NCBI RefSeq assembly: GCF_003051105.1
Contig: NZ_QAOO01000008.1
Coordinates: 62,001-126,000, forward strand
Length of the DNA stretch: 64,000 nt
Reading direction: 5' to 3'
Origin: Nitrosomonas nitrosa
GTDB lineage: Bacteria > Pseudomonadota > Gammaproteobacteria > Burkholderiales > Nitrosomonadaceae
Position numbers and translations under genes: made by a program. Of the stretch, positions 24,464-33,277 are shown piece after piece; position 1 is the stretch's first letter; every line of letters begins with the position of its first letter. The notes below the pieces were generated by a model. That model had not been told where the DNA came from, searched no databases, and saw only the letters and a program-made list of their open reading frames with translations.

Positions 24464-24886
24464 ATGGGCACAATATTTCATCTGGATATTGTTAGTGCTG
24501 AGGAATCAATCTATTCTGGGCCTGCTGAGTTCATGGTTGCGCCTGCACTGATGGGCGAAGTTGGGATTTACCCTCATCACACACCGATGCTAACGCGGAT
24601 TAGGTCGGGGATGGTGCGTATTAAGGCACCGTTAAAAGATGAAGAATCAGTTTATGTGTCGGGGGGTATGCTTGAAGTACAGCCTGATATAGTCACGATT
24701 CTTGCCGATACTGCGATAAGGGGTGAAGATCTCGATGAAGCTAAAGCTTTGGAAGCCAAGAAAAGGGCGGAAGAGGCTATGAAAAATAAAACATCCGAGA
24801 TTGAATACGCCCGAGCGCAAGCTGAACTGATGGAAGCGGCTGCTCAACTAACAGCGATTCAGAAACTTAGAAAACGCGGTCACTAA
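24464..24886 (+). CDS. atpC: ATP synthase F1 subunit epsilon
   Basis: A 140-residue protein with an N-terminal beta sandwich ([15 protein letters not shown]) and a C-terminal helical hairpin rich in A, E and K. Epsilon links gamma to the c-ring and can inhibit ATP hydrolysis. I chose the ATG at 24464; an in-frame GTG at 24455 would add three residues. Neither has a clear ribosome site. It is the last gene of the operon, followed by a hairpin. Confidence 0.94.
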   Translation: MGTIFHLDIVSAEESIYSGPAEFMVAPALMGEVGIYPHHTPMLTRIRSGMVRIKAPLKDEESVYVSGGMLEVQPDIVTILADTAIRGEDLDEAKALEAKKRAEEAMKNKTSEIEYARAQAELMEAAAQLTAIQKLRKRGH

Positions 24887-24904
24887 ATCAGTAGATAGAT
24901 TTGA

Positions 24905-24949
24905 CTAATCTATCGTCATGGTTCATAGATGAACCATGACGATAGTTAG
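24905..24949 (+). terminator. Long hairpin after atpC, probable terminator or 3' stabilising stem
   Basis: A perfect 17-base inverted repeat (arms 24910-24926 and 24929-24945) with only two bases between the arms. It can be extended by four more pairs (CTAA/TTAG) past one bulged T. It lies 23 bases after the atpC stop. A good T-run does not follow (the sequence continues GCTATTTTC), so it may protect the mRNA end or work in both directions rather than act as a classical intrinsic terminator. Confidence 0.65.
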
Positions 24950-25535
24950 GCTATTTTCACAGGCGAATATTATCGTTACTGTGATGATGTGCTCTCGCAG
25001 TTTTTCAGATTCATGCTAATTCTTTTCACCAAGGCTTAGTTTTAGCGCATTGCCGTTTCAATCCTGCTTACTACGTGTTCTTCATAGTTGCTGATAGGCA
25101 TACGAGGTGGAAGTATCTAACTGCCTACATCTCATTATCCTTAATTTCTGTACCTTCCATAGATAAAGCTTCGAAATGCAACATTTCGAACGACGCAAAT
25201 TTTCAGTAATTTGCTACCTGTCTTCACTTTTCACCTGATTAATAACAAAGATTTTTCTTTGTTGGTTACATCCTCCTAGTTGTGTAAATGACACTTGTGC
25301 TAAAAAATTGTCAACTTTATCCATTATGAGCAGCTAGCCGCTAAATCAGGTGATTGTATAGTTTGTAACCAATTTGGTATCAAGTTCCTCAGAATTTAGT
25401 CGTTGTATGCAGCATGGTTCGTAATCCTGAAATGACTTCTTTTCTGGTTTACAGGAGATCTGTGTAAATCATAAATGAAATACATTGCATAGTCGTTACC
25501 TCCTCTTACAAGTGACAGTTTCTATTCAAAAAGGC
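24950..25535. other. Intergenic region between atp operon and broken GGDEF/EAL gene
   Basis: About 590 bases with no convincing gene on either strand, only short ORFs with frequent stops. The one structured item I see is a second hairpin, TTCGAAATG-CAA-CATTTCGAA, at 25170-25190 (9-base perfect arms, 3-base loop). An in-frame TTG at 25485 could extend the following gene, but that start has little support. Confidence 0.5.
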
Positions 25536-28500
25536 ATGAAAGCAAAATTGTTTTTAACCCAGTATGACCGACGAATAAATTTAGTGGGGAGCTTGATTCT
25601 CATAACCCTCATCTTGGTCACGGGTATTTTTGTATATACAACGATGCATCGTCAGAGCGTGCGCCTCTTGGATATGAGTCTTGAAACGCTGTCGCAGCAA
25701 GAAGCACAATTGCTAAATAGCCAGATTCAGGCGATGGTCAGCGATACGAAATCGATAAGTGCTCGCTTTTCATTGATTGATGCTTTACAGCAAATAAATA
25801 GCCAACAAGGTGAAACAGATGCTATTGAAAAGCTGGAGCAATATGTAAATGCATTGTTGCATAATGGCTTTAACTCCATATCAATTTATGATTATGCCGG
25901 TAATAACGTCGTCCAGGCCGGCCCAACCAGCCAGGAATTGACCGAATCCCTTTCTTTTGAGCTCGAAAGCGCGATGATAACGCTCTGGTGGAATGAGCGT
26001 TATATACAGCGCATCCAGATGGAAGTATTCGACCACAATGGCCAACAAATTGGGTATATCGTCACGGAAAAAAATCAATCTTTACTCACACAATCTTTGT
26101 ACGAAATAGGAGCAATTGGTGAAAGTGGTGAGTTTATGCTTTGTACTCCCTGGAGGGAAGATAGATTAAAGATGGAATGCTTCTTGATGAACGCTGCTGG
26201 CGTGCAGTTTCGGCGTTTATCCCGTGTGTTGGCCGATAAAGCTTTGCCCATGGACTATGCGTTGAGAGGAGAATCCGGTGTGGTGACAACTGGCGATTAT
26301 CGTCAGATACGCGTTGTCGCAGCCCATACTCCTGTCGGTGAGTAAGGACTCGGTTTAGTCGTCAAGATTGACGAAGAAGAGTTATATCAACCTATTACTG
26401 CGCGGGCAAAAGAAATATTTTTCTATATCATTTTATTGATGGTCATGGCTTTGCTGTTGCTCAATTGGCAACTGATGCCGTTAGTGCGTAAGCTTGTCAG
26501 ATCAGAGCAAGAAATAGAGAAAGTCAATGCCAATTTGCATAGATCCAAGGAAATTATTGAACGTAATCTTTCTGAATTGACACATTATAACGAAGCGGTT
26601 GGTAAACTCGCACTTGTTTCTGTCGCCGATCAGAAGGGACTCATTATTCAAGCTAACAGCAAGTTTTGTGAAGTGAGCGGATACAATGAAGAGGAATTAA
26701 TCGGACAGGATCACCGTATTCTCAATTCTGGTATCCATCCCAAGGTTTTCTGGACTGAGATGTGGAGAACGGTCTCTCTTGGCGATACTTGGCATGCGGA
26801 AGTCTGTAATCGCACCAAGGGAGGAGAGCTTTATTGGGTTGACACGACCATTGTCCCGCTGAGGGACAGTAGCGGGAGGATTTACCGGTATCTTTCGGTG
26901 CGTGTCGATATTAGTGCTCGTAAACAAAAAGAGTTGTCGTTATGTCAACAGCTCAAGGAAAGTAACTGCCTCCAGTTAATTCGTCAAGCTATGGATTCAG
27001 AGCTATCGGTGAGCAAGCTATGCCAGCACATTTTGGCGCACTTAACCGCTGCTGTGCAATATCCAGAAATTGCTTCCGCTAAAATTGAGTTGGCAGGTGA
27101 GCAGTTCGTTACTGATAATTATGTTGAAGTCTTTGCGCAACGATTAAGTGCGGAAATCATCGTTAATGGTAACAACATAGGGGAATTGCAATTAGGCTAC
27201 CTTGAAAGCAAGCTTTTTTGGCTCCCAGAAGAACAGAATCTCATCGATATCATTGCCAATGATCTGGGCCGATGGTATGAGCGCAAACTGGCAGATCAGC
27301 GTATCAGCTATCTGGCGACACATGATAATTTAACCGGTTTGCCAAACTGGCATTTGCTTCAGGATCGTATCGCGCAAGCGATTGCCCATGCAGGCCGTCA
27401 TCGAAAGCGGGCAGCGATTTTGTTCATCGATCTGGATCGATTCAAGATCATTAATGATTCACTCGGGCATGAAATGGGTGATTTATTGCTAAAAGAAACC
27501 GGTATCCGGCTCAGATCGTGTGTGCGTGCTGAAGATACGGTCGCCCGTCAAGGCGGGGATGAATTTGTCGTGCTATTGCAAGGCATTTCAGATCATCAAA
27601 GCGCGGGAGCGGTAGCGAAAAAGATATTGGAAGCGATCAAGCAACCTTATCCGATTGGTGGTAAGAAACTACATATCGGGTGTAGCATTGGCATTGCGGT
27701 TTTTCCGGATGATGGTGAAAACGCCGATATCCTGCTGAAAAACAGTGATATCGCAATGTATCATGCCAAGGAAATCGGGCGAAACAATTATCAGTTTTTT
27801 ACTGCGGATATGAATCAGCAAATCATGGAAAGGCATTTGCTGGAAACAGATTTGCGTCGCGCGGCAGAGCGTAAAGAGTTTCAGTTGTATTTTCAGCCTG
27901 TTATCGATATGCCTGAGCAGAAACTGAAAAGCATGGAAGCATTGCTACGCTGGAAGCACCCTAAGCTAGGGTCGGTTCCGCCTTCCAAATTTATTTTGCT
28001 GGCAGAGGAGACCGGCATGATCATATCTATTGGCGAGTGGGTATTGAAAGAGGCTTGCTTGCAGATCAAAGCGTGGCAGGAACGGGGTTATCAGGTGCCG
28101 CGTGTCGCGATCAATTTATCTGCCAGGCAATTCCGGTGTAAAACGCTCGTCGCCGATATTACACGTATTTTAAATGAAACGGGGGTTTCACCTAGTAGCT
28201 TGACACTGGAAATTACCGAAAGTATGTTGATCCAAAATGTCGATGAAGCCGTTGAGATTCTTACCCAGCTGAGATTAATGGGGTTTGAGCTATCAATCGA
28301 TGATTTTGGTACGGGTTATTCAAGCTTAGGTTATCTGAAGTTTTATCCGATCAATATACTTAAAATCGATCGTTCATTCATACAGAATATCGTTTCAGAA
28401 CCAAATGATGCAGCGATCATTGCGGCTATTCTTGCCATGGCTAAGACACTGAAAGTGGCGGTCATCGCCGAGGGCGTAGAAACGCAAGAACAGGTGACTT

Positions 28501-28598
28501 TTTTGACGCAACAAGGATGTAACCGCTATCAGGGGTTTTATTTTAGCGAACCGTTAACAGCCGAAGAGCTAGAAAGTAAATTGTGTGCGAGTCAATAG
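25536..28598 (+). pseudogene. Membrane sensor diguanylate cyclase/phosphodiesterase, interrupted by an in-frame stop
   Basis: One reading frame of 1021 codons is broken by a single TAA at 26343-26345. The 30 codons after it, before the next ATG at 26436, are in the same frame and continue the expected protein (GLGLVVKIDEEELY). The first part (269 codons) holds membrane helix 1 (about 10-32) and a dCache-like periplasmic sensor. The second holds membrane helix 2, PAS, a GAF-like stretch, GGDEF with RxxD inhibitory site (RAEDTVARQGGDEF) and a complete EAL domain (MEALLRW, DDFGTGYSSL, IAEGVET). Everything but the stop looks intact, so inactivation is recent, or it is a sequencing error. I start at ATG 25536 because an upstream TTG at 25485 is unlikely. 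Confidence 0.85.
26436..28598 (+). CDS. Downstream fragment of the broken gene: PAS-GGDEF-EAL output module, possibly still translated
   Basis: The first ATG after the premature stop gives 720 residues in the original frame: one membrane helix at the start (MVMALLLLNW), a linker, PAS (about 55-160), a GAF-like region, GGDEF (about 290-445, active-site GGDEF and RxxD both present) and EAL (about 460-715, all main motifs present). No ribosome site is visible before 26436, so separate expression is doubtful. If made, it would be a c-di-GMP enzyme without its periplasmic sensor. Which activity dominates cannot be told from sequence. Confidence 0.45.
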   Translation: MMVMALLLLNWQLMPLVRKLVRSEQEIEKVNANLHRSKEIIERNLSELTHYNEAVGKLALVSVADQKGLIIQANSKFCEVSGYNEEELIGQDHRILNSGIHPKVFWTEMWRTVSLGDTWHAEVCNRTKGGELYWVDTTIVPLRDSSGRIYRYLSVRVDISARKQKELSLCQQLKESNCLQLIRQAMDSELSVSKLCQHILAHLTAAVQYPEIASAKIELAGEQFVTDNYVEVFAQRLSAEIIVNGNNIGELQLGYLESKLFWLPEEQNLIDIIANDLGRWYERKLADQRISYLATHDNLTGLPNWHLLQDRIAQAIAHAGRHRKRAAILFIDLDRFKIINDSLGHEMGDLLLKETGIRLRSCVRAEDTVARQGGDEFVVLLQGISDHQSAGAVAKKILEAIKQPYPIGGKKLHIGCSIGIAVFPDDGENADILLKNSDIAMYHAKEIGRNNYQFFTADMNQQIMERHLLETDLRRAAERKEFQLYFQPVIDMPEQKLKSMEALLRWKHPKLGSVPPSKFILLAEETGMIISIGEWVLKEACLQIKAWQERGYQVPRVAINLSARQFRCKTLVADITRILNETGVSPSSLTLEITESMLIQNVDEAVEILTQLRLMGFELSIDDFGTGYSSLGYLKFYPINILKIDRSFIQNIVSEPNDAAIIAAILAMAKTLKVAVIAEGVETQEQVTFLTQQGCNRYQGFYFSEPLTAEELESKLCASQ

Positions 28599-28610
28599 GA
28601 TAACTTCCCT

Positions 28611-29549
28611 TTATCTTGATTCACGGAGATAACGATTATTGATTTTCATAGCGACTGAGCCAATAGCGATAAAGGCAATTCCGCATATGATTAACACCAA
28701 TGGCCAGCCAAGCGTATTACTGAAATGCTCATAGGTGAAATAGCTGATATAAGCCAGCATGGATACTGTACCGATCAGCAATAGAACCCGGCTGCGGGTA
28801 GTGGTGCTGATATAGATTAGCGTTGCGCTCAAACCCAAATAAAGCACTTCAAAAGGACTATCTTGTAGCAAATCAAAAGCGGAAATTAGCAACAGACTAG
28901 AACCGATTAAATACCAAAATGCAGCGATGGCGCGATGAGGAGAATTACTGAGCGCCCATGAGATGCACATCAGTGATGTTCCAACAGCTAGAGCGATGAG
29001 GTTTCCGTCTATTTCCAGGAGGGACATTGCAGTGAAAAAAAAGCTGCAACCGAAAAAAATTGTTGTGAATGCGAGCGTCGTGCGTTGCTTGTAGCAAAAT
29101 ATAGCACCTTGCTGAATGAGCATGATGATCGACATAAACAGAACTCCGTACAACGGATCACCTCCTCGCGAATATTCATCAAGCATGACAACGATCCCAG
29201 TCGGTTGGAATAATGCGGCCATCAACAAGAAAGGTGTCGCTGCACGGTCATATTTAGGATGATCCATGGTGGCAAGCCCTAGCAAAAAGGCAATGAATCC
29301 TGAACCGAGCGTGATCGCCACACGTTCTCCTGAGCTAAGCTGATCCCATTGCATCCCGATCAAGATACAGATTCCCGCAAAGACCAGAATACTGCCGATG
29401 TAGCCAAACATGCGAGAAAGAATACCGTGCGATTGTTGAACAGCAATGGCTTGACTGTCCCTCATGGCCGCCACAACTTCATCCACAGACAAGCGATGAT
29501 TTTGCGCAATGGTAATGATTTCCTGTAATGCTTCCTGCTTATTGGCCAT
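28611..29549 (-). CDS. DUF2157 family multi-pass membrane protein
   Basis: A 312-residue protein. The N-terminal 35 residues are soluble and helical (EALQEIITIAQNHRLSVDEVVAAM). About eight to nine membrane helices follow from residue 45 to the end. This arrangement matches DUF2157, whose function is unknown. It starts 11 bases inside the end of the upstream gene, so the two are translationally coupled. It ends 12 bases from the convergent GGDEF/EAL pseudogene. Confidence 0.8.
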   Translation of the reverse strand: MANKQEALQEIITIAQNHRLSVDEVVAAMRDSQAIAVQQSHGILSRMFGYIGSILVFAGICILIGMQWDQLSSGERVAITLGSGFIAFLLGLATMDHPKYDRAATPFLLMAALFQPTGIVVMLDEYSRGGDPLYGVLFMSIIMLIQQGAIFCYKQRTTLAFTTIFFGCSFFFTAMSLLEIDGNLIALAVGTSLMCISWALSNSPHRAIAAFWYLIGSSLLLISAFDLLQDSPFEVLYLGLSATLIYISTTTRSRVLLLIGTVSMLAYISYFTYEHFSNTLGWPLVLIICGIAFIAIGSVAMKINNRYLRESR

Positions 29550-30171
29550 AGTTTAGCGATCCGTTTTGATCTGAATTGATCATCCATCCAATAAAATTGA
29601 AGTTACCGTAAGAATAGGCGTTACCGTAGTCGGGAATGACATAACTTGCACCGCCCTCTTTTTTTATGCGTGGAACATAGCGTCCGGAATGGCCGCCGAA
29701 GAGTTCTAACCAAAGACCACGTGAGCGATATTGACCGGGTACGAATTGGTAGCCATCAGGAGATTTACTATTGTTATCGATGAGGACATCCTTGAATTCA
29801 GCGACCAGTATTTCGTTGTCGCCAGCATGATCTATATCGCTCGGTATTTGATAATGAATTTTACGTACGCTTCCCTTCTGTCCGTTAAAAACAAATAATT
29901 CTTTGAGGTAGACAGCTTCTTGTTCTTTTTTAGGTACAAGCTTCATATACAACTTTTTGTTTTTGATGATGAAATCGACATGCATCGGTGCATGCAGGTC
30001 ATAGCGTGAGCTGCTGAAAATCAATTCATGCTGTGGAGGTGCTCCAAGCTTTTGGGGTAAATGGCTCGCAACTAAAAACCCTAGAACTAATATGACAGGC
30101 AGCGCGAGGCCGATGATCAAGGCAAAATTTGCTTTAAAAAAGTGGTTCTGCGCCATAGGTAATGGTCTCAT
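29539..30171 (-). CDS. Unrecognised membrane-anchored protein, partner of the DUF2157 gene
   Basis: About 210 residues: one N-terminal membrane helix (about 15-37, FALIIGLALPVILVLGFLVASHLP) and then a hydrophilic, beta-rich domain that is probably periplasmic, ending in a G/Y/N/S-rich tail (IPDYGNAYSYGNFNF). I do not recognise the domain. The position beside a DUF2157 gene recalls GDYXXLXY-type partners, but the GDYxxLxY motif is not seen. The frame is open to 30498, which would run into copA, so I use ATG 30171; ATG 30156 is equally possible. It is divergent from the copper operon. Confidence 0.65.
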   Translation of the reverse strand: MRPLPMAQNHFFKANFALIIGLALPVILVLGFLVASHLPQKLGAPPQHELIFSSSRYDLHAPMHVDFIIKNKKLYMKLVPKKEQEAVYLKELFVFNGQKGSVRKIHYQIPSDIDHAGDNEILVAEFKDVLIDNNSKSPDGYQFVPGQYRSRGLWLELFGGHSGRYVPRIKKEGGASYVIPDYGNAYSYGNFNFIGWMINSDQNGSLNYGQ

Positions 30172-30243
30172 TCGATATGCTGAAAACGTACTATGCCTGA
30201 AGCCGTTGTAACAGAAAAGAGATATCGCTTGTGTAAGCAGAAT

Positions 30244-30260
30244 ATACCCCTTATAGGTAT
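30244..30260. promoter_or_regulatory. CsoR-like operator, upstream copy
   Basis: ATACCC-CTTAT-AGGTAT: imperfect dyad of the same layout as the downstream copy (one mismatch in the right half). Its last base is the first base of the -35 box. Its centre is 23 bases from that of the second copy, about two helical turns, so the two sites lie on nearly the same face of the DNA. Confidence 0.55.
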
Positions 30261-30288
30261 TGACTAATACCCTTATGGGGTATATGAT
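30260..30288 (+). promoter_or_regulatory. Predicted sigma70 promoter of copA
   Basis: TTGACT at 30260-30265, exactly 17 bases, then TATGAT at 30283-30288, 36 bases before the copA ATG. The 17-base spacing is a normal promoter and not the stretched 19-base spacer of MerR/CueR-activated promoters. This fits repression by the CsoR encoded at the end of the operon. Confidence 0.7.
30267..30283. promoter_or_regulatory. CsoR-like operator inside the copA promoter spacer
   Basis: ATACCC-TTATG-GGGTAT: perfect 6-base half-sites around a 5-base centre. It fills the space between the -35 and -10 boxes, so a bound repressor would block RNA polymerase. C-run/G-run dyads of this kind are typical of CsoR/RcnR-family operators. 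Confidence 0.65.
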
Positions 30289-30324
30289 CGCTGCAGCTTT
30301 ATTATTGAAATAAGGAGCACCACA

Positions 30325-32718
30325 ATGAATGTATTGGCCTCTAAACATATTGAACTCCCGATAGAAGGGATGACTTGTGCAGCATGTGCGGCGCGTATAG
30401 AAAAAAATCTCAATAAATTGCCTGGTGTTAAAGCAGCAGTCAATTTTGCCAGCGAGAAGGCGACGATAACGTTTGACGAGATGGCAACCCCACCTCAAAC
30501 GTTAATTCATTCGATCGAGAAAACCGGTTTCAATGTCGTACCTCATTCGGTTCAATTGCAAATCAGCGGCATGACTTGTGCTGCTTGCAGCAGCCGTATC
30601 GAAAAAGCTTTGACTAAAATGGCGGGCGTTACCGCTAACATCAATCTAGCGACAGAAATTGCCAGTGTGACTTTCATACCAGGGACAACTACGGTAGGCG
30701 ATCTCATTGTGGCCGTGGAAAAGGCAGGCTATGGTGCAACAGTGATGAATGCGGTAAATCGTAATGAAGAAAAAGCAAGGCGACTAGCCGCTTATCAGGC
30801 AGAATTTCGTATGTTTCTGATCTCGGCTGCCCTTACATTACCCTTTATGTTGCAAATGGGGGTCATGCTTAGCGGAGACCATACAGATTGGTTGCCTCGG
30901 TGGTTACAGTGGTTATTGGCGACCCCGATTCAATTTTGGGTAGGTAGGCGTTTCTATAGCGGAGCTTGGCATGCTTTGCGAGGGGGTGGCGCCAACATGG
31001 ACGTATTGATCGCATTGGGAACCAGTATGGCCTATTTTTTTAGTGCCGCTGTTACGCTTTTTGCACTTGATCAGCATGTTTATTTCGAAGCGAGTGCTGC
31101 CATCATTACGCTGGTATTATTGGGCAAATTAATGGAGGCACGAGCTAAAAGCAAGACTTCAGCAGCTATCGAGGAGCTCATCAAATTACAGCCTAAAACA
31201 GCAAGAATCGAACGTGATGGCCAGATTATCGAAGTCGATGTGAACACCCTCAAGCAAGGCGATATTTTTATCGTACGCCCAGGAGAACGTTTGCCTGTAG
31301 ATGGAGAGGTGATCGAAGGGGTGTCCAGCGTGAACGAGTCGATGTTGACGGGCGAAAGTCTACCTGTAACAAAACGTGCAGGTGCAAAGGTGTTCGCAGC
31401 GACTCAGAATCAGGAGGGGTTATTGAAATGTCAAGCAACCCGCGTCGGGGCTCAGACACAACTCGCAGCTATCATACGTTTGGTAGAAGAAGCTCAAGGT
31501 TCCAAAGCGCCCATTCAGCGGACAGCAGATGCGATTGCAGCCCTATTTGTACCCGTTGTCGTTGGTATCAGCCTCTTGACTTTGATTTTAACCTGGTGGT
31601 TGACAGAAAATTTCGTTCTCTCACTGATCAATGCGGTGGCTGTGCTGGTGATTGCTTGCCCCTGCGCATTGGGATTAGCCACACCGACAGCTATCATGGT
31701 CGGTACAGGGCGCGGTGCGCAAGTCGGTGTACTTGTAAAAAATGCGACGGCACTCGAACATGCGGAGAAAATTAGAACTTTAATCGTAGATAAAACAGGC
31801 ACGCTTACAGAAGGTAAACCTGTTGTCACGGATATCGTTCCGGAAGCATCGATCGCTGAACACACTCTGTTACAAATTGCGATGACATTGGAACAAGGCT
31901 CAGAACACCCGCTCGCTAAAGCCGTACTGGAATATGCCGCACACTTGCGTATTCGTTCCCTACCGATGAGCGATTTCAAAGCGGTGACCGGCAGTGGAAT
32001 CATGGCAAAAGTACAAGATGTCGAGTATGTACTTGGTTCACCCAAATTTCTACAGTCACAAGGTGCCGTCATAGACGAATCGCTCATTGCGTCACTTCAA
32101 GCGGAAGGCAAAACCGTAGTGGGGGTAGCCGCGAAATCAGGAAGTTTAAGCCAAGTGCTAGGCTATCTGGCTATTGCCGACCGGTTGCGTACTACCTCGG
32201 AGCAAGCAGTTAAACGACTCCAAGCGATGGGTATACAAGTCATCATGCTAACGGGCGATAATTCAGCCACAGCTGCGGCGATTGCCAAGCAGGCAGGGGT
32301 AATGCACTACCATGCAGAAATCTTGCCACAAGAAAAAGCGGCTGAAGTAAACAAAATTAAGGGCAATGGAGAATTCACCGGCATGGTTGGAGATGGTATT
32401 AACGATGCGCCTGCACTGGCTGCGGCTGACGTGAGTTTCGCTATGGGAACGGGTTCCGATGTCGCAATCGAAGCAGCAGATATTACGCTGATGCATAATG
32501 ATTTAATGAGTGTGGCCGACGCTATCTCGCTTTCCCGGGCAACACTGCGCAAGATTCGTCAAAACTTGTTCTTTGCTTTTATTTACAATGTGCTAGGCAT
32601 ACCGTTAGCGGCGATCGGTATGCTCAACCCGATTATCGCCGGCGCCGCGATGGCGATGAGCTCTGTATCGGTCGTGAGTAATTCGCTATTGCTCAAGCGT
32701 TGGCAGGCAGGCAGTTAA
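30325..32718 (+). CDS. copA: Copper-exporting P1B-type ATPase
   Basis: A 797-residue protein with two N-terminal heavy-metal domains, GMTCAAC at about 15-21 (C18, C21) and again near 82-88 (C85, C88). Eight membrane helices follow. The metal-passing CPC motif is at 445-447 in [20 protein letters not shown] has the phosphorylated D489. SEHPL and [14 protein letters not shown] complete the P1B set. It pumps Cu(I) out of the cytoplasm. The ribosome site AAGGAG precedes the ATG at 30325. It is first in the operon with copZ and csoR. Confidence 0.97.
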   Translation: MNVLASKHIELPIEGMTCAACAARIEKNLNKLPGVKAAVNFASEKATITFDEMATPPQTLIHSIEKTGFNVVPHSVQLQISGMTCAACSSRIEKALTKMAGVTANINLATEIASVTFIPGTTTVGDLIVAVEKAGYGATVMNAVNRNEEKARRLAAYQAEFRMFLISAALTLPFMLQMGVMLSGDHTDWLPRWLQWLLATPIQFWVGRRFYSGAWHALRGGGANMDVLIALGTSMAYFFSAAVTLFALDQHVYFEASAAIITLVLLGKLMEARAKSKTSAAIEELIKLQPKTARIERDGQIIEVDVNTLKQGDIFIVRPGERLPVDGEVIEGVSSVNESMLTGESLPVTKRAGAKVFAATQNQEGLLKCQATRVGAQTQLAAIIRLVEEAQGSKAPIQRTADAIAALFVPVVVGISLLTLILTWWLTENFVLSLINAVAVLVIACPCALGLATPTAIMVGTGRGAQVGVLVKNATALEHAEKIRTLIVDKTGTLTEGKPVVTDIVPEASIAEHTLLQIAMTLEQGSEHPLAKAVLEYAAHLRIRSLPMSDFKAVTGSGIMAKVQDVEYVLGSPKFLQSQGAVIDESLIASLQAEGKTVVGVAAKSGSLSQVLGYLAIADRLRTTSEQAVKRLQAMGIQVIMLTGDNSATAAAIAKQAGVMHYHAEILPQEKAAEVNKIKGNGEFTGMVGDGINDAPALAAADVSFAMGTGSDVAIEAADITLMHNDLMSVADAISLSRATLRKIRQNLFFAFIYNVLGIPLAAIGMLNPIIAGAAMAMSSVSVVSNSLLLKRWQAGS

Positions 32719-32750
32719 TCAAATTTATTCATACTAAAAAGGATATCGAT

Positions 32751-32960
32751 ATGCAAACGACGGTCATCAATATTAAGGGTATGACTTGCATGGGATGCGT
32801 AAGCAGTATTAAAGCCGTATTGGAAAAAATACCGGGTGTGAGCCATGCTGAAGTGTCATTAGAAGATGCACAGGTAAGAATCGAGTTTGACGAATCGCGC
32901 ACAGGGATAGACCATTTTAAACATACTATAGAGGATGCAGGATTTGAAGTCATTACCTAG
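32751..32960 (+). CDS. copZ: Copper chaperone CopZ-like heavy-metal-associated protein
   Basis: A 69-residue single HMA domain with metal site GMTCMGC and the usual beta-alpha-beta-beta-alpha-beta layout. It would carry Cu(I) to CopA or to the repressor. The frame is open to 32700, but ATG 32751 has the ribosome site AAGGA and gives the family N-terminus. It starts 32 bases after copA and overlaps csoR by 26 bases. Confidence 0.9.
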   Translation: MQTTVINIKGMTCMGCVSSIKAVLEKIPGVSHAEVSLEDAQVRIEFDESRTGIDHFKHTIEDAGFEVIT

Positions 32961-33255
32961 TAATCAACCTTGCCATACGCCCAATCGAGTGATACAGCCT
33001 GATAAGGAAGCGCTGATAAAGCGTCTTAACCGGATCGAAGGCCAAGTAAGAGGCGTTGCTAAAATGATCACTGAGGACCGCTATTGTGTGGATATCCTGA
33101 ATCAGGTTTCCGCCTTGCAGTCAGCATTGGATGCGGTAGCGATACGATTGCTTGAAAACCATGCTCATGGCTGTGTGCATCATGCCATTCAATCCGGAAA
33201 TGGTGAAGCGGCGATCGACGAGCTTATGACCGTGGTACGAAAATTTGCCCGTTAG
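32935..33255 (+). CDS. csoR: CsoR-family copper-sensing repressor
   Basis: A 106-residue, all-helical protein of the CsoR/RcnR/FrmR family ([19 protein letters not shown]). The Cu(I) ligands expected for CsoR are present: C51 (RYCVDIL), H76 and C80 (HAHGC, the HxxxC pair). This supports copper rather than nickel or formaldehyde sensing. As third gene of copA-copZ-csoR it would repress its own operon through the two palindromes at 30244-30283. The ATG at 32935 lies inside copZ in another frame; the N-terminal 20 residues are less conserved in the family. Confidence 0.88.
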   Translation: MQDLKSLPSNQPCHTPNRVIQPDKEALIKRLNRIEGQVRGVAKMITEDRYCVDILNQVSALQSALDAVAIRLLENHAHGCVHHAIQSGNGEAAIDELMTVVRKFAR

Positions 33256-33277
33256 TGTCCAGTGTAGAGGGGTGCGT

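Noticed and set aside
25010-25120. Short minus-strand frame with an ATG in the atpC downstream gap
   Set aside because: About 19 codons with no ribosome site; not distinguishable from chance.
25485-25535. TTG-initiated extension of the GGDEF/EAL gene
   Set aside because: A rare start codon with no spaced ribosome site; the ATG at 25536 gives a normal N-terminus just before the first membrane helix.
31515-32087. 190-residue open frame opposite copA
   Set aside because: Shadow of the P-type ATPase gene; serine/threonine-rich with no motif.
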